Shown piece by piece: positions 44,991 to 56,474 of a DNA stretch of 64,000 bases. Source of the stretch: Ipomoea triloba (Eukaryota; Streptophyta; Magnoliopsida; Solanales; Convolvulaceae); contig NC_044930.1 of NCBI RefSeq assembly GCF_003576645.1, forward strand, positions 23,896,262 to 23,960,261, given 5' to 3'. The position numbers were made by a program, and so were the translations under genes. A model generated the notes under the pieces. It had not been told where the DNA came from, did not search any database, and saw nothing but the letters and a program-made list of their open reading frames with translations. Numbering within the stretch: position 1 is the first letter of the stretch; every line of letters starts with the position of its first letter.

Positions 44991-45374
44991 TAAATCAAGT
45001 TTTAAAAAATTAATATATTGTATAAATGATTTGTTATTGGCTTATGGTCATGGATTATCACATTATGTATTTGAATATTTATTAGTTATTTTAATATATA
45101 TTTAATACTTTTTTATATTAATTTTTATGTAAATTTAAAATATTTAAAATTTGGCGGGCCCCCGCCAAGGCCTGCGAGCTTAAGGCGAGGCGGGGTGGAG
45201 CATCTTTCCTTAGGCCCGTATTTTGGCGGGCTTTTTAGCCAGCACCCGCCATATGGCGGGCTTTGGCGGGTCCCGCCCCGCCGGCCCGTTTCGACACCTC
45301 TAGTGATACATTAGGCGGTTGACCAGCGCCTAGGCGGAGATTAATCGGGCCTAGGCGTGATTTTTGCAACACTG
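44339..45374. mobile_element. hAT-like element with GCCTAGGCG-rich ends, 8-bp target duplication
   Basis: Ends CATGGTTGAAAAAATCGC and, inverted, CAGTGTTGCAAAAATCACGC. Perfect 8-bp duplication atttttgt at 44331-44338 and 45375-45382. The corresponding place in copy A (34330-34340, ctttttgt) is an empty site, so the insertion followed the duplication. It carries a second element at 44764-45303. No transposase. Confidence 0.9.
44764..45303. mobile_element. Nested hAT-like element, GTCAAAACGGGC ends
   Basis: The left end AGAGCCGTCAAAACGGGC matches the inverted right end (CCCGTTTCGACACCTCTAG). Perfect 8-bp duplication tgatacat at 44756-44763 and 45304-45311. The interior has GGCGGGCTTTTTAGCC words near both ends and a (TA)n centre (44934-44990). 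The ends are similar in style to the 20716-21616 element. Confidence 0.88.
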
Positions 45375-45392
45375 ATTTTTGTTAGTGTGCAG

Positions 45393-45467
45393 GTTTTCAT
45401 CATGGGACCAGTAAAGCAAGTTCGGAAAGCCGAAGCCATGATAAGGGGAAGGATGCTAGATTTGTGA
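45393..45467 (+). pseudogene. Orphan last exon of the exonuclease/KH gene (copy B)
   Basis: A 75-bp exon identical in structure to 34355-34429: acceptor GTGTGCAG, then VFIMGPVKQVRKAEAMIRG and RMLDL with the stop. It has no upstream exons here, so it cannot make the protein. It was carried along in the segmental duplication. Confidence 0.92.
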
Positions 45468-46045
45468 ACTACTTCGAACATCATATTCTCTCTCTGTATC
45501 TTTACATATACATTATACAATACCCCGCTATCAAGTTTGAATAAAAAAAAAACACTGGGTTGAACGAAGCCTATTTAAGTATTTATTATCCATAATCCCT
45601 CCGTACATATAAATAACGTACTGTTATTTAACCTTTTAGAGGGGGAATAGCCATTTTGACTTGTGAGGTTAGTATGGTCTGTATCTCTGCAAATTCTGTG
45701 ACCAATTTACTACTTACTAGTTACTAGGGTATGCATGGGTATACTCCAATGTTTCCTTTTATTAAAGGGGCTCACTGTTTTTTGTTTACAATTAATTCCC
45801 TTGGTCCTATTTTGAAGAGCATGTAAATCTGTTTCAAATGAAGCAGCACATAAAAATGAGAAATTGAAAGTACAGATCCTGTTTCTGAAAACTGGATTAA
45901 CAATACACACTTTTAAACAATCGCAAAAGGAAGAGATTGCACACAAATAAACATTTGACCTCTCTGTGAAATTCACAAAAGAAAGAATATATGAAAATTA
46001 GATGGATATCATCATAATTTGAAATGGCAGATTTATCTATGGAAA

Positions 46046-49000
46046 TCATTTTGAGAAGCCACCATATTGTTGACCGCTGCTAAGGCTTGAGAAGATGTCA
46101 TCTTCGGCATTTGAAGTAAACCCGGTTTTGCCCAGCCCAGACCCCTGACCCATCGCTCTCCCCATGTAAAATGTCGTCTGCACGGTGGTAGGTCCCTTGT
46201 CTTTCTCCTCAAATCCGTCACTCAATCCACCAACAATGCCAACATCTGCCAGGTTCACTTTCTTCGCTGAAAAAAAAAATTCTATAAAACGAGGAAAGAC
46301 ATTTTGCAATTTTCACCGACAAAAAAAGAATCCTGAGTGAGATACTGAGATGGTGGTCATTCAACAAAATCTAGTTCAAACTATCTATGCCAGCGGAGAA
46401 GATAAAACTTACGTGCACTTATGTTAAGATCAATCAGTCCACGGCTTAAAGAATCAGCCCATATTCCAGACTTGACCTGAAAAGCATCCTTCTTGGGTGG
46501 GGGCTTGGATTCTACCAAAGAATTGTTTAAGTTTCCTGGGCTTGTCAAATAAATCAACTTCTGAGCGAACGCTGGGCTTGTCAGTTGGAGCAGACACTGG
46601 TGCATCCAAGAGGTCACCAACCAAACTTTCCCCAAAAAGATCTACTTGGTTAGAACTTCCAACAGAAGGCTCTGTCCAATAAAATTAAAATGCCAACATA
46701 AATTTCAACCAGTAACCACCAAAATGTTTGCTGGTACCCTGACTGATAGTCCAGATTCTAGTGATAAGTGATAACCATGCCTGTTTAAGTAGGGCAACTC
46801 CAAAAAACTAATCTGACTACTAAAGTTCCTACTAATAAAGTGTTAAAATTTTCAGTAAAGATAGCTCATTTACTTTCTGTCTGTTATAATGCACATGGGC
46901 CAAACCACACTAAAAGACTAAATCCAATCAATTAACTAGTCTAACCCATGACCTTTATAAACCCATATGTTTTCTCTTATTTTATTAATGTCGGACTCTT
47001 AACACTGTCCATCATTAACAAACTTTTGGTTCCACCAAAAAAAATTAACAAACTTTTGGTTGAGATTGCTTCTTCCTAATGGCTGACAGAAACAGTATAC
47101 ACATTTGAGTGTGGAATTCCTAAAACTGTTAAGTGGTATGACAATATACAATTTTTAAAAAATCTTTTTACTTCCTAAATGTCTTAATAGCATCTAAGGA
47201 GATCATTCCTCGGTATGACACATGATACAAGAATCAGGAGTCAGAAATAAATTACCAAACAAAGCAGCATAAGTTACACAAGCAGTTGAAATCCTAGAGG
47301 GATCAATGTATTTGTATTTCATATGATACACGCATCTTGTCACCAATAAAAATGAAGAAATAAATACAAACAAAAAAGCATCCATAAAGACACTTACTAG
47401 CAGTTGAAGTCCCACGAGGATCAAAATCATCGCCATAATTGCTTCTTGGTGTACTTGAGTTTACTGAGGGTTTTGAAGCATTTTTTTTATCAGAGTAGCT
47501 CTTGTTTGTCGTCTTTGATCCACCAGCAGAAACACCACCCTGGCTCTTGCTGTGTGAAAAATTATGTTATATAGATTAGAAGCAAGTAATTCTATGGGTG
47601 GGGGAGGGGACCAATCATGAATATGATCCTATTATTAATCTAATCTTTGAATTGCTGAACTATATCTTATACAGCTGATTCAGCAACGAAGCAAATAAGG
47701 AGTATTTGTTCCATAAAAAATTCAAGACTGAAATCTATGTGGGGTAGATTTCTATCATGTGCATCCATAATAAAATTGAGAAAAAAGACAGACATGCACT
47801 TGATGCCAACACATTGCAGACAGAATCTCCTTCTCAGCAACCATGTGAGAAGAACACAATTTTGCAAGTCATGTATAGCAGCTTGGCCAAGAGTCTCTTT
47901 AAAAATGATAATGAAATGAGATTCACCATATTAAATAATACTCAAGAATTTTGTTTTAAGCTTGATCACATATTAAAAGCCAACAGTTACTTTGGTATGC
48001 CCAAAAATTCGGTGTTAAGTTTGATTAAATGTCTGTACGGATCCTCAGAGTTGGGAAAGATTCTTAAAAAATAAAAGTAAAATGCATACAATAACCTAAT
48101 CAGTGAAACAGTTAAGTCTCGAGGAGAAAACAATTTGTTTATGCATGACAGAATTAAGCATTAAGTTTTACTATTAAATTTATAAGTGAAGAGTTTTGAC
48201 AAAATAAAATACAAACCGAAATCTGATAAGTATGTTCTACGATCTCATCCACCGAACGTTCTGATCCATGTGCCACCAAATACTCTATAACAACCAATGC
48301 CTGATACAAATGTATTTTAAAATTTCAAAATTACATTTCCCAAAGTAGAACAAAATTGTGGAAAAAGTTACTTCGTGGGAACATAAAAAGAAAAAAGACA
48401 ACAAAAAAGTTACAATTGGAAGTTGAAATACAATAACCTCGTACTGTTGAAAGATTTCAATTATTCCCTAATCCCTACCTTGTAGACATAACGCCAGTTC
48501 TTGTCAGTCTCTTTCAATCTTGTCTAAAGAACATTCATAACAATTGAACATTCAGAACTGCACAATATCTCAACACATCAACCACATAAGGGATAATTTC
48601 ATAACCTTACCTAACATGAAGGGATTTCAAATGCAAGTAGAGTGGATAAAACATACAATTTCTTTGTAGCCTGTGCTATCTCAGCCATTGCAGTACCATG
48701 AGGGCCCCAAGGTTCATCGTCCGTCACATCCAATACCTTATTAATCCAATTGTAAAACCTTATGAATTCATCCATAATAAGGAAAAGGAAGATGTTGAAG
48801 TCTAGCATTCATCAATGCAATTAAGGCTAGTAGGCTACTGAAACTTCTAAGATCCCTGACTAGTGAGTTTACTGGAAAACAGATTGGTAAAGTCATACTA
48901 GCAAGTTAGGAAGTTGCATAATACTTAAAAGCATTATGGTAAGGAGATAGACATTTCCAAATTCCAACTTAGATGAAAAACTAAGCATTGGATGAGAAAT

Positions 49001-50258
49001 GTTCCTGATGCCTTAATAGAATCCAAAACCAACAAAACTAAGGAGCATGGATATTTGGAACGGAAAAAATGTTTACTTCTAGCACCCCTGTTCAACTTGA
49101 GAAAAAACATTAATAGAAACACAGAGAAAAAAAAAAGGAAGCCATGAAGTGCTATTGCAACTACAACCAAGTCATATGCTAGTTTTGATGTTATATAATG
49201 TAATAGTCTAATAGACATACTACTCCACAAATTTCATTACAAAATAAGAAAGAGAAGTAAAGTGCATCCTTGATCAATGAACTTTTAATAAAAATATAAT
49301 GACAGAAGATACTTGCAGATCTTTGCTATGTTACAAGAAAAGAATGAATGAAAAACATTAGGGTCCTCAGTTAATGAGTGATAAAAAAGCAACCCAAGAG
49401 AACCAATAAATTAAGAAAACTCCCAAAAGGGTAGAATGATGCATTAGCCTCTCTCCAGCCACAAATTCATTATATATATCGAAGCAAGTAGTAATGTAGT
49501 GTTGATGGGTGAGATGTCACATGACAATTCAGAATTTTCTATGTTGATAAGGAATTGACACTTGATGACTTGAATCCAAAATCTCTCTTGAAAAAAAAGG
49601 GGAAAAAAACAACATTCAATATTATAGTATTTTCAGGATAATGAAACAAGCATCTAAATGTTGAAGATTGAGATTCTCAGATCATTGTATGAATTCACAA
49701 GCTGTAATTAATAATTATTACAAAGTTTTCCTGAATAATTGTATCAGTGATGTCAATAATTTTTCCTAAACCTACTCTCTACAAAGAATAAATTTGTAGC
49801 TAAATGCTAAACAGTAAGTTTCTACAAACTCTTCCTAACCTCACTTGTATTCAGCTCAGCAATAGGTAAGTCCCAAGTAAAAAATACAAAACCTCAAGCA
49901 TTCCGATCTAAAAACACATTAACAAATTAACCAAATGCAATATTTATTCGGCGTGCCCTCTAAACTATAGTTTGGAACAACATGCAGAGTTTTGATATTT
50001 TCAACATACCTTCTGTTCTATCTCAGGAACCTTCAACACTTTCAAATTCACCTCCCTCTTTCTGTAAATCAATTACGAGTATATAAATTTACGCATGAAG
50101 ATGCTAAAACCAAAGAAAATCTAATACTAGTAATAAGTTTAAAATTATGAGCAAAAAAGTTTACAAAAAAAAAAAAATTGAAAACATATGCTAGGAGTAT
50201 ATGACAGAGCTGCTTACACTTCGCGGACTGTTTGATCGATGACTTTCATGAAATCCAT
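46046..50258 (-). pseudogene. Epsin pseudogene (copy B)
   Basis: Exon remnants in order on the minus strand: exon 1 at 50258-50218 ([14 protein letters not shown]), exon 2 near 50062-50011, exons 3-5 between ~48740 and ~48210, then exons 6-7 absent, exon 8 near 47549-47397, exon 9 fused to the middle of exon 11 (~46671-46413), exon 12 at 46266-46046. Breaks: the tryptophan of the ENTH block NVLWTRL is changed to TAG at 48524-48526; a ~770-bp deletion at ~47930 removes the exons for the end of ENTH; a ~550-bp deletion at ~46537 removes exon 10 and parts of 9 and 11 and shifts the frame. Any product would end after about 65 residues. It keeps [10 protein letters not shown] near the C-terminus where the intact copy has GGYGFEEK. 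Confidence 0.93.
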
Positions 50259-50518
50259 GGCTGGATCTACCATTTTAAAAAAAAAATAAAACAAATTAAT
50301 CAGAAATGCGAGAAAAAAGAGTAGCATTTGAGATTTATGGATCTTCAGATTGGAAAATGGAAGCGTGAGTATTGAGAACGCACCTTTGATTATCAAATGA
50401 AAGCAACAATATGGAAACGGAGATAAGATCAGATCTAAGAAAAATATGGTATCCTCACGAATAAGAAAATATAGATAGGAGTTTGAAGGAAAGCTCGTGA
50501 TCAATTTTGATCATTGAG

Positions 50519-50816
50519 CCTTTTTGATCAGAAAAACATGATCGTCAACTGGTGGAATAGTCTAGGTAAGCAACACATCAATATCAATGGAATTGAATTT
50601 CAAGTCAAATGATAGTAGAGTCAAAAAACTAATACATCAACAAATACATCAATATTCAATGTAGAAAACAGTCTGAAAACAGTAGAACAGTCTGAAAACA
50701 CAGTATACATCAATATTCAATTTCAATAGACTAATATTGATGTAGAGAACAGTCTCAAAACAGTAGAACACCACCAAAGAACACCACCGCCAAAGCAACA
50801 CCTGAATCTATACTAT
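50519..50816. other. Spacer with ATCAATATTCAAT repeats
   Basis: The words ATACATCAATATTCAAT and ACAGTCTGAAAACAGTAGAACA recur two to three times, so this is a short degenerate tandem repeat. No gene. Confidence 0.5.
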
Positions 50817-51149
50817 ATATAAAAATAATATCCTCCTCCCAAGTTTTCCCGCCCAAACTCAGGGGCATTTTAGTAAAATGAAATTAAGAATTATTTTATG
50901 GTTATTTTATTAATTAACTATATATATTTCCATAAAATTTATTTACATAATCCGGTAATCCCAAGAAAATTAAAACATCTACTCCAGTAGCATTCTTCCT
51001 AATTTTATTCCACATATATATATGGTTATTTTATTAATTAACCATTTATATATTTTCATAAAATTTATTGCCAATTACCCAAAAAAATTAAAACCTCTAT
51101 CATTCTTCCTAATTTTATTCCAACAGATTTAAGTTAACGTCAATTTCTC

Positions 51150-52110
51150 TCATATAAGTTCCGAGCATGAGAGATTGTTCCCTCACAACTTCTGAACTCG
51201 GCAAAGTCGGCATTCGTCTCATACGTTTCCGATCACAACTCCGATGGACAAGCTCAAGACTCAAGAGTAAGTGAAAATCCTTTGATTTCTTTCTTTATTT
51301 TCATGGTTATGCTTTGTTGTTCTTTCTTTATTTCATCATTTAGTTTCTGATTTCGTGTTAACAATTTATTTTGAAATTTTTTGTAATTCAATTCGGTGAT
51401 ATATCGTTTCCTAGCGATAACGAAGCCCCATCTAACTCCTCTGAGAAAGCTACGGTGGTGCATGCACCAAGAATTGCACCGACCTACTTGAATCTGTTTA
51501 AAAAGATGGTTTCCAATGTGTCGTCGCCGGCACCGGTAAATCGCAAACATTCATCGGTGTCATCTAGGGTAAACGATAGGGGTTAGCGGAGGAAGAGGAG
51601 AAAGAGCATACCATATTCTCCCCCACAAGTGAAGCAGAAGAAAGATTTTGTTGACTACAAGTGAGTGGATGGGAAAAAGGTAAACGTGGTTCAAGGTCGT
51701 GAATTACATATTGGGGTTTTCGACGTGGAAGAACTGATGAAGATTGTTGAGTGTTTTTACCAGTATCAGCAATTGGGTCAGAAAGGGCAATGGATGAGGA
51801 GCAAATGGCGTGCAAGGGTTTAATTCAGTTGTTGTTACAATTATGTAGTGTGGTAAAATTACATATTTTTCTATTTCTAAAAGTTATTTTTTTGGAGAAG
51901 TTTCTGCGTATTTCTTTTTTAATTTGGTTTGGTTGTTGTTATAAATATGTTGTAGTAAAATTATTTGCTATTCCTATTCCTTAGTTGTGTTTCTTTTGAA
52001 AAGTTTATCTTATACTCTTGCATATTATTATGATTTTGTGATAGGATAAAAATAGTAATCCTCCTGGCATGGTATAATCAGAGATGAAGAAGTAGATCTA
52101 TTGCATGAAT
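51150..52110 (+). pseudogene. ALKBH9/10-like RNA demethylase fragment (captured, broken)
   Basis: Pieces match the region before and at the start of the 2OG-Fe(II) oxygenase domain of plant ALKBH9/10 proteins: KVNVVQGRELHIGVFDVEEL and KIVECFYQYQQLGQKGQ (51680-51790), WMRSKWRARV then SCCYNY (51795-51850), and, after an intron-like break with acceptor TGATAG, DKNSNPPG (52044-52068), which continues as GIIRDEEVDLL only after a frameshift. A stop interrupts DYK|VDGKK and another follows RARV. The cysteine-rich CCYNY piece is duplicated once at ~51925. The catalytic HxD part is absent. Intron-like gaps suggest DNA-level capture rather than a retrocopy. Confidence 0.72.
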
Positions 52111-53150
52111 AATAATAATATAAATTTTATACATTGATATAATCCTGTGTTAAGATAATAATAATAATAATTCAGAATTCTTAATATAATTTTCTAATAT
52201 AATTTCCTAATATTAATATTAATAATTCAAAATGCTTAATATAAGTTCCTAATTAATTTTTTCTATTAAATCTGTTTATAACGGTAATTACAAATATAGT
52301 ATTAAGAAAAATTAGTAGGATTGATAATCGATTTCCTAATATAATTTTTTATCTTACCTAAAAGGCTTCCTCCCAATTTGGTTTTTTTTTAGTACTACCT
52401 ATCATATTTTTATTAATTGATACTTTTCCTAATATATCTAACCTAAAAGGTTTCATCATTTTTTGATAATACTGATCCATATGTTAATCTATTTATTTTG
52501 GTAATATATATAGGTAATAACCATACCATCTAAATAAGTAATTACCAACTGTATTTAACATCTAAATTTATTATGGTAATTAAACATTGAGAATTCCTTC
52601 TTATGACGATTATATTTGTTTTACTGCAAATAATATCAATTACCTGTGCATTTCCTTTGATTACTTTTGAATAATATAAAATCTTAAAAATTATAGAAAT
52701 AAATGAATTAATACTTTCCGTTATTTAAATTTTATATTTTTATATAATCAATTAAGGAAATTGATAATACACCTATTAAGTCAATCATATTAAAGGATAT
52801 TTAAAAAAATTATGATAATTGTTCCAATTCACATATTATTACGCTAATCCACAAATTATTACGTCCATACAATTATGCAAATTATTCAAATTCATAGATT
52901 ATTACACATAAAATTATGCTAATAGTTACTTTTGAATAAAATCTTTAATTACAGTAATTAAGAAATTAATTCACACATTATACTTTTATTAAATTGTTTT
53001 TTTATACTTGCCATAATATAGCTTGCAATACTACAGATTTTATCTAATCAATTAAGGAAATAAGTGGTACACATATTACAACATAATTAAAGGAGATTAA
53101 AGGTACACATATTACATCAATAATTAAACAAAATTAAACTTACATGTATT
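52111..53150. other. AT-rich interior of the Helitron-like element
   Basis: Very AT-rich, with recurring CCTAATATAATTT and ATTATTACG words. No coding sequence. Confidence 0.4.
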
Positions 53151-53151
53151 A

Positions 53152-54728
53152 TCTATACTATATATAAAAGTAAAATCCTCCTATTTCATTTTTCGCACCC
53201 AAACTTTTGTAGTCAATTAATTAAATATTTTATTGGTCAAATAATTAATAAAGTTTATTAGGTAAGAAAATGTAAAATGCAAATTAACTAATATCTATTA
53301 ATTGGTAATATCGTTTTTATATTCACGTATCAATACTATTAATAAAAGTAAAATTCTCCCTTCATATTTTCGGCACAAGATAATATTATTAATTAATTGG
53401 TAAAAAAAATTAATAAAATTTAATTGGTAACAAAATTTTATTTACCAAATTCTGTGAATAATTAAACCATTATAATTGTAGAAATAATTGAAACAAATTC
53501 TGTGTAATTTTATAAGAAAAAATAATTTATTAATTATTATTATTAATTACACCAATAATAATAAAAATAATTCGAATACTTATCTATACTTCTATATCTA
53601 GACTACTATTAATAAAAATAAAAATATAAAATCATTATTTGTGAAATTTCCGCAAAAACAATAGAAAAGATAAAATAGAAAAGAAAAAGTGATATTACTA
53701 ATTGATTTAAAATATAAAAGATCATAATCTATACTTCTATACTATATATAAAAGAAAAATCCTCATATTTTATTTTCCCGCACAAACTTTTGTAGTCAAT
53801 TAATTAAATATTGCATTGATCAAATAATTAATAAAGCTTATTTGTTAAGAAAATGTAAAATGGAAATTAACTAATATCTATTAATTGGTAATATCGTTGC
53901 TATATTCATGTATCAACACTATTAATTAAAGTAAAATCATTTATCGGAAAAGGAAAATGATATTACTAATTGACCAAAAATTATTTTAAAACTTTGATAA
54001 AAAATAATTATACTTTCATTTTGAAAACTTTAAGTTATTTAAACTTAAAAAAAATTAATTAAACATGGGTTGTTAGATTTTTATAATAATCAAAATTAAT
54101 TCATTCAAATATGGATTTGAATGAGGAAGATAAAAGTAAATGTAATATGGTGAAAATGAATATGCTTAAAGTATAAAAGTATAATTGCACATATATTAGT
54201 GTAATTGACTAATAATAATTGCCTAATAATTATTATGGTAATTAAGCTAAACATTGGTTGTTGAATTTATTTTTATAATAATTATAATTAAATTATTTCT
54301 CATTTTTCTCATATTTATTTTAGTAATAATATAATTACATAAGTCATATTACTTATAGATCTTTTTAAGATAACGGTAGATAAACAAGTCATATATTATT
54401 CAATTAATTGAGTAATACTTTTGCACTAATCTTATAATCAAATAAATGTACACGTTCAACATTAGAATTTTTTATAATTTTGTATTTATTTTTATTATCT
54501 CAATATATAATAAAATAAAATGTATCCGTGCATCGTACGGATAATTGGACAATTATTTGTTCTAATTCAAGCAAGGAAAACATCATAAAACATAATCGAT
54601 CCAACCAATTTCATCAATTGCGCTATATAATATTCGATGTTATAATTTATATAATTGTATATCGATCCAAATATTCTTAAAATATTATAACGAATTCATT
54701 CCGTGCAACGCACGGACGAAAATACTAG
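53152..54728 (+). mobile_element. Possible shorter Helitron sharing the same 3' end
   Basis: It starts TCTATACTATATATAAAAG right after an A, and would end at the same CTAG (54728). The segment 54190-54728 has a homologue at 62040-62578, which also ends in a hairpin and CTAG. A second hairpin-like CCGTGCATCGTACGG at 54526-54540 lacks a CTRR and may be an older 3' end. Confidence 0.5.
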
Positions 54729-56219
54729 TAAAATAATAAATAAAATGAACAAAATAATAAAATAATACGGAGTAATTAATAACGAGAGAGTGAAGAGTAG
54801 GAGAAGAGAAGACAAACCTCTCATCTAACGCCTTTGCCTTTGCCTTTGCTCCTTAGTAAAGTACCTGAGGAACACTACTAGCGCTGAGACCACCTCACAA
54901 AAGCGTTTGGCACAATCCGCCCAATAGGAAACCTCATCCAAAGCATGGGAGAGTGTGGATGGTGCATCATCAGGCATGGTTACAGACCTGCGGAAGGAAG
55001 AAGGTTCTCTGAGCTTGAAGTGGAAAGTAGAAGACCTGCGGAAGGAAGAAGATAAGTGAAACTAGAAGATATGGTTCTCTGAGCTTGAAGTGGAAAGTAG
55101 AAGACCTGCGGAAGGAAGAAGATGGAAGTGAAAGTAGAATGAAGATATTGGTTCTCTGAGCTGGTTATATGAGGGAGAAGATATGAAAAAATTAGGAGGG
55201 AAAGTCTGTTACAAGAGCTTGCTGACACGACACCTTCTAGCTGCTTCTAATTGATGTCCTCCCTAGGATCGGATCCGATAATTATACCTAGATTAAGGAA
55301 AGGATGGAGATGTTAAAGATGGAGTTTTGTGAGTCGTCGGATGATATTGCCCCACCGTACCCCGAGAATGAAAGGATTTTGTTTCGGGAAGAAATGATAG
55401 CTTTGAAGCAGAGAGGATGACATCCAATATCTCATCTCGGGAGGGATCAAATATGAAAATACGTACTTGTCCTATATTGGGGGATTGAAAAACGTACGTA
55501 CGGGACCATGGACACGAGTCCTGTTATCCCCTCTGTTATATTAGTTCTACCGTACCACCACAGTTGATGTGCACGCAAATTCAAAAGCTCCTCATCTTCA
55601 ATTCCGACTCTACACTCGAAAACATTACAATGAAAAACCACAAAGTAGAGTAGAGTAGAGTGGCACTCCTTGAATTCTACAGTCAATCATTCTCGCATGC
55701 ATTCCAGCCAATCGAGAAGGATTGGCCAATGGCTCCTCTTGCTAATCACCGAGCCGTACGTGGATTATTGCTGCGTGAACCTCAACATACATTACGGACT
55801 GCCCTTCTCTTGAAGCTAGCCAAACTGGATCGCGTACCGTACGTTTTTTATTAAGGATGCTTGGATGGCGCATGGAATGTCTTGCATGGCATGGCATGCA
55901 GAATTCAAAAGAATGGAGTGCTGTTCTGACCATTGTCCTGTGATAATAATCACGTACGATAGCCTCCCATGAGCAAATTAAACTGTAAAAAGACCATTTA
56001 AATTCCAAAACATCCAGAGTTTAATGCATGCGGTCCTTGAACCAACTGTTTGAAGGATCTAAGCAGTAGTATGTACATCCTATCCTATCCTTGCGAAAAA
56101 ACTCAAAGCTAGCTCTGAAAGGTCCTTTGAGATCAGAGAATTAAACCGCGCGCCATGCATTTAGTCACATATCTGATCGAGAGAACTCGGTCTGATCGGC
56201 AAAGGAAATGTAAAATTTT
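54729..56219. other. Intergenic region with ~65-bp tandem repeats
   Basis: 54985-55165 holds 2-3 imperfect copies of a unit with AGACCTGCGGAAGGAAGAAG and GGTTCTCTGAGCTTGAAGTG. 55260-55980 contains GC-richer passages with CGTACG palindromes, which do not give a convincing protein in any frame. No gene called. Confidence 0.4.
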
Positions 56220-56420
56220 GATGTTGTTACAGCAGATGAAGATGAAAAATGGACTTTGAAAGAAAGATGGAATTAAGCAGAAAAGGCAATTCTTTGCGCA
56301 GAAACTTAACACTGTTGAAGCTGACAGGGGATCTCGCTACTTTCATGGGCTGATCAACAGTAGAAATGCCTCTTCCTCCATCACTGCTGCGCTATTATAT
56401 TCTTGATAATAGTGGAGCCC
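56220..56420 (+). pseudogene. LINE fragment, region before the reverse transcriptase
   Basis: It reads in one frame as QFFAQKLNTVEADRGSRYFH followed by GLINSRNASSSITA, the block between endonuclease and RT in plant L1-type LINEs (family form: GDRNTRFFHxxxxxRRxxNxI). It is interrupted by stops and belongs with 57830-58460. Confidence 0.6.
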
Positions 56421-56474
56421 CCACGACATCCTAGCTTGGCAAATTATATTGTTTGTGGAGTATTTCTAGGACGT

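Larger units (their letters stand above)
44256..50518. repeat. Segmental duplication, copy B (degenerated)
   Basis: A direct repeat of 34263-40808. It has gained a ~1.04-kb nested hAT insertion (44339-45374) and lost two segments (against copy A about 35500-36045 and 37404-38170). Homology ends at GATCATTGAGC, after which the sequences differ. Confidence 0.95.
50817..54728 (+). mobile_element. Helitron-like element, non-autonomous, possibly composite
   Basis: The left end is A|TCTATACTATATATAAAA (TC start after an A). The right end has a 15-base hairpin CCGTGCAACGCACGG (54701-54715) followed by ACGAAAATACTAG|T, i.e. CTAG at 54725-54728 before a host T. TC...hairpin...CTRR between A and T is the Helitron pattern, with no target duplication. 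Other TCTATACTATATATAAAAG-type starts lie at 53152 and ~53735, so one or more Helitrons may be nested and the true partner of the 3' end may be a nearer start. No Rep/helicase is seen. A broken ALKBH-like gene fragment sits inside. Confidence 0.7.

Noticed and set aside
47757..48074. 105-codon plus-strand frame in epsin copy B
   Set aside because: Intronic sequence of the epsin pseudogene, fused by the deletion; not conserved as protein.
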